In this document: positions 63,327-64,000 of the stretch, one piece after another
Position numbering within the stretch: the stretch's first letter is position 1
Layout of the letters: the number at the start of each line of letters is the position of its first letter
Assembly (NCBI RefSeq): GCF_017948675.1
Contig: NZ_JAGFBU010000001.1
Location: 186,001 to 250,000, forward strand
From: Flavobacterium flabelliforme
Lineage (GTDB): Bacteria; Bacteroidota; Bacteroidia; Flavobacteriales; Flavobacteriaceae
DNA: 64,000 bases
Direction: 5' to 3'
Notes under the pieces: generated by a model
The model's database searches: none
The model's input: the letters and a program-made list of their open reading frames with translations, nothing else
Told to the model about the DNA's origin: nothing
Position numbers and translations under genes: made by a program

Positions 63327-63865
63327 ATGAAAACCAATAAAATAATTTATTTAGCAACACTTTTTTTAATAGTTGCATCTATTTGCTCTTGCAAAATAAT
63401 TCCTGAAAATGTAACAGCAGTTAAACCGTTTTACAAAGAAAATATCTTGGAAAATGGTATGAAATTGCCCGATTAGATTTCAAATTCGAAAAAGATTTAA
63501 ATAATACAACAGCAGAATATTCTTTAAAAAACGATGGGAAAATTAAAGTTATAAACAAAGGATACAACGTAAAAAAACACAAATGGACACAAGCAATTGG
63601 AAAGGCTAAATTTGTTGGTAGCGAAGATATTGCAATGCTTAAAGTCTCTTTCTTTGGTCCTTTCTATGCTGGATATAATGTAATTGCAATTGATGAAAAT
63701 TACAAATACGCCTTAGTTGCAGGTAAGAGCACACAATATTTATGGATCTTATCTCGAGAAACGACTATTCCTGATGCTATCAAAAAAGACTATTTGAAAA
63801 TTGCAGAAAAGTCCGGTTATACAACAAAGGACCTTATATGGGTAAAACACGATAAACAAAATTAA
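63327..63865 (+). pseudogene. blc: Bacterial lipocalin (blc), frameshifted
   Basis: ATG at 63327 starts a lipoprotein signal (ICSC) and the Blc N-terminus in one frame, which stops at TAG 63474-63476. In the next frame the Blc sequence continues as YLGKWYEIARLDFKFEKDL, NKGYNVKKHKW, LKVSFFGPFYAGYNVIAID, YALVAGKSTQYLWILSR to the stop at 63865. Adding one A in the GAAAA run (63439-63442) restores a 179-residue Blc of normal length, an outer-membrane lipoprotein that binds lipids. The frameshift is real in this sequence but could be a sequencing error. Confidence 0.88.
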
Positions 63866-64000
63866 GAGTATTGCTTCTCTGAAATTAGGTTCTACAATTC
63901 CCTCCCTTTTTACCATAAAATACTTGCTTGCTAATAAGATAGATTACCCTAAAAGCAATGAAGAAAAAGAAAAAATAATAAAAATTTAGAGAGAATTATT
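63866..64000. other. Window end, nothing recognised
   Basis: About 135 bases of AT-rich DNA after blc. No ORF or hairpin of note. Confidence 0.4.

Noticed and set aside
1-64000. CRISPR array, insertion sequence, prophage or toxin-antitoxin genes
   Set aside because: No regularly spaced direct repeats, transposase, integrase, phage structural genes or recognisable toxin pair were seen on either strand.

Overview
The window is AT-rich chromosomal DNA from a member of the Bacteroidota, almost certainly Flavobacterium or a close relative. The support is the family content: PadR/PspC/GIN-domain module, DUF4870, DUF5683, DUF6607, HmuY, PF14905-type receptor and WbqC. It is also the promoters, which repeatedly show the flavobacterial -7 element TAnnTTTG, and the lack of strong Shine-Dalgarno sequences. 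Most of the window is ordinary housekeeping chromosome. I see no prophage, insertion sequence, CRISPR array or defence island.

Layout. 0-3.4 kb: the 3' part of a membrane-anchored flavodoxin/FAD reductase, an ApbE-type flavin transferase, a small Cys-rich exported peptide and a DUF4442 thioesterase-like gene. 3.5-7.8 kb: an envelope module (DUF4870, PadR regulator, PspC protein, GIN lipoprotein, and a second GIN protein after a terminator). 7.9-9.1 kb: trxB and tRNA-Pro(TGG). 9.5-17.8 kb: parA-parB-DUF5683-small membrane protein-dapB-lepB-WbqC, then on the minus strand an EEP-family protein and two rhomboid proteases that follow mutL. 17.8-23.4 kb: mutL, ribH, a TPR membrane protein, recF and a rhodanese-thioredoxin lipoprotein. 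23.4-29.9 kb: DUF2461, two glycosyltransferases, murB, a PaiB-like protein, an ECF sigma factor and a TonB protein. 30-43.9 kb: lipA, gap, a TPR hybrid histidine kinase, a purine nucleoside phosphorylase overlapping lpxK, a Nif3-like protein, a DUF164-type coiled-coil protein, an alpha/beta hydrolase, rluF, corA, folD and ffh. 44.4-48.1 kb: a probable heme/iron uptake locus (HmuY lipoprotein, TonB-dependent receptor, divergent DUF6607 protein) with a palindromic, Fur-like site between the divergent genes. 48.2-61.1 kb: argS, an outer-membrane beta-barrel receptor, fabH, an S9 peptidase, an ABC ATPase, OmpA and lipocalin-like lipoproteins, and htpG. 61.1-64 kb: sparse DNA with short orphan membrane or lipoprotein genes and a bacterial lipocalin (blc) broken by a one-base frameshift.

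How the parts fit together. parAB and recF serve chromosome segregation and repair. dapB, murB, lpxK, lepB and fabH build the envelope. The HmuY/receptor/DUF6607 locus would take up heme-like ligands using TonB energy, and a TonB protein is encoded in the window. The flavodoxin reductase and ApbE pair suggests electron transfer across the inner membrane to a flavinylated periplasmic partner that lies outside the window.

Points most worth a second look: MutL has lost its endonuclease motif; the DUF164-type protein has lost all four zinc-ribbon cysteines; the ApbE protein carries substitutions at canonical positions; blc can be restored by one base; two intergenic segments 31 kb apart look like copies of one dispersed element; and rluF appears to have a leaderless promoter. 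I found no clear-cut novel system. The nearest candidates are the HmuY-receptor-DUF6607 locus and the PadR/PspC/GIN module.
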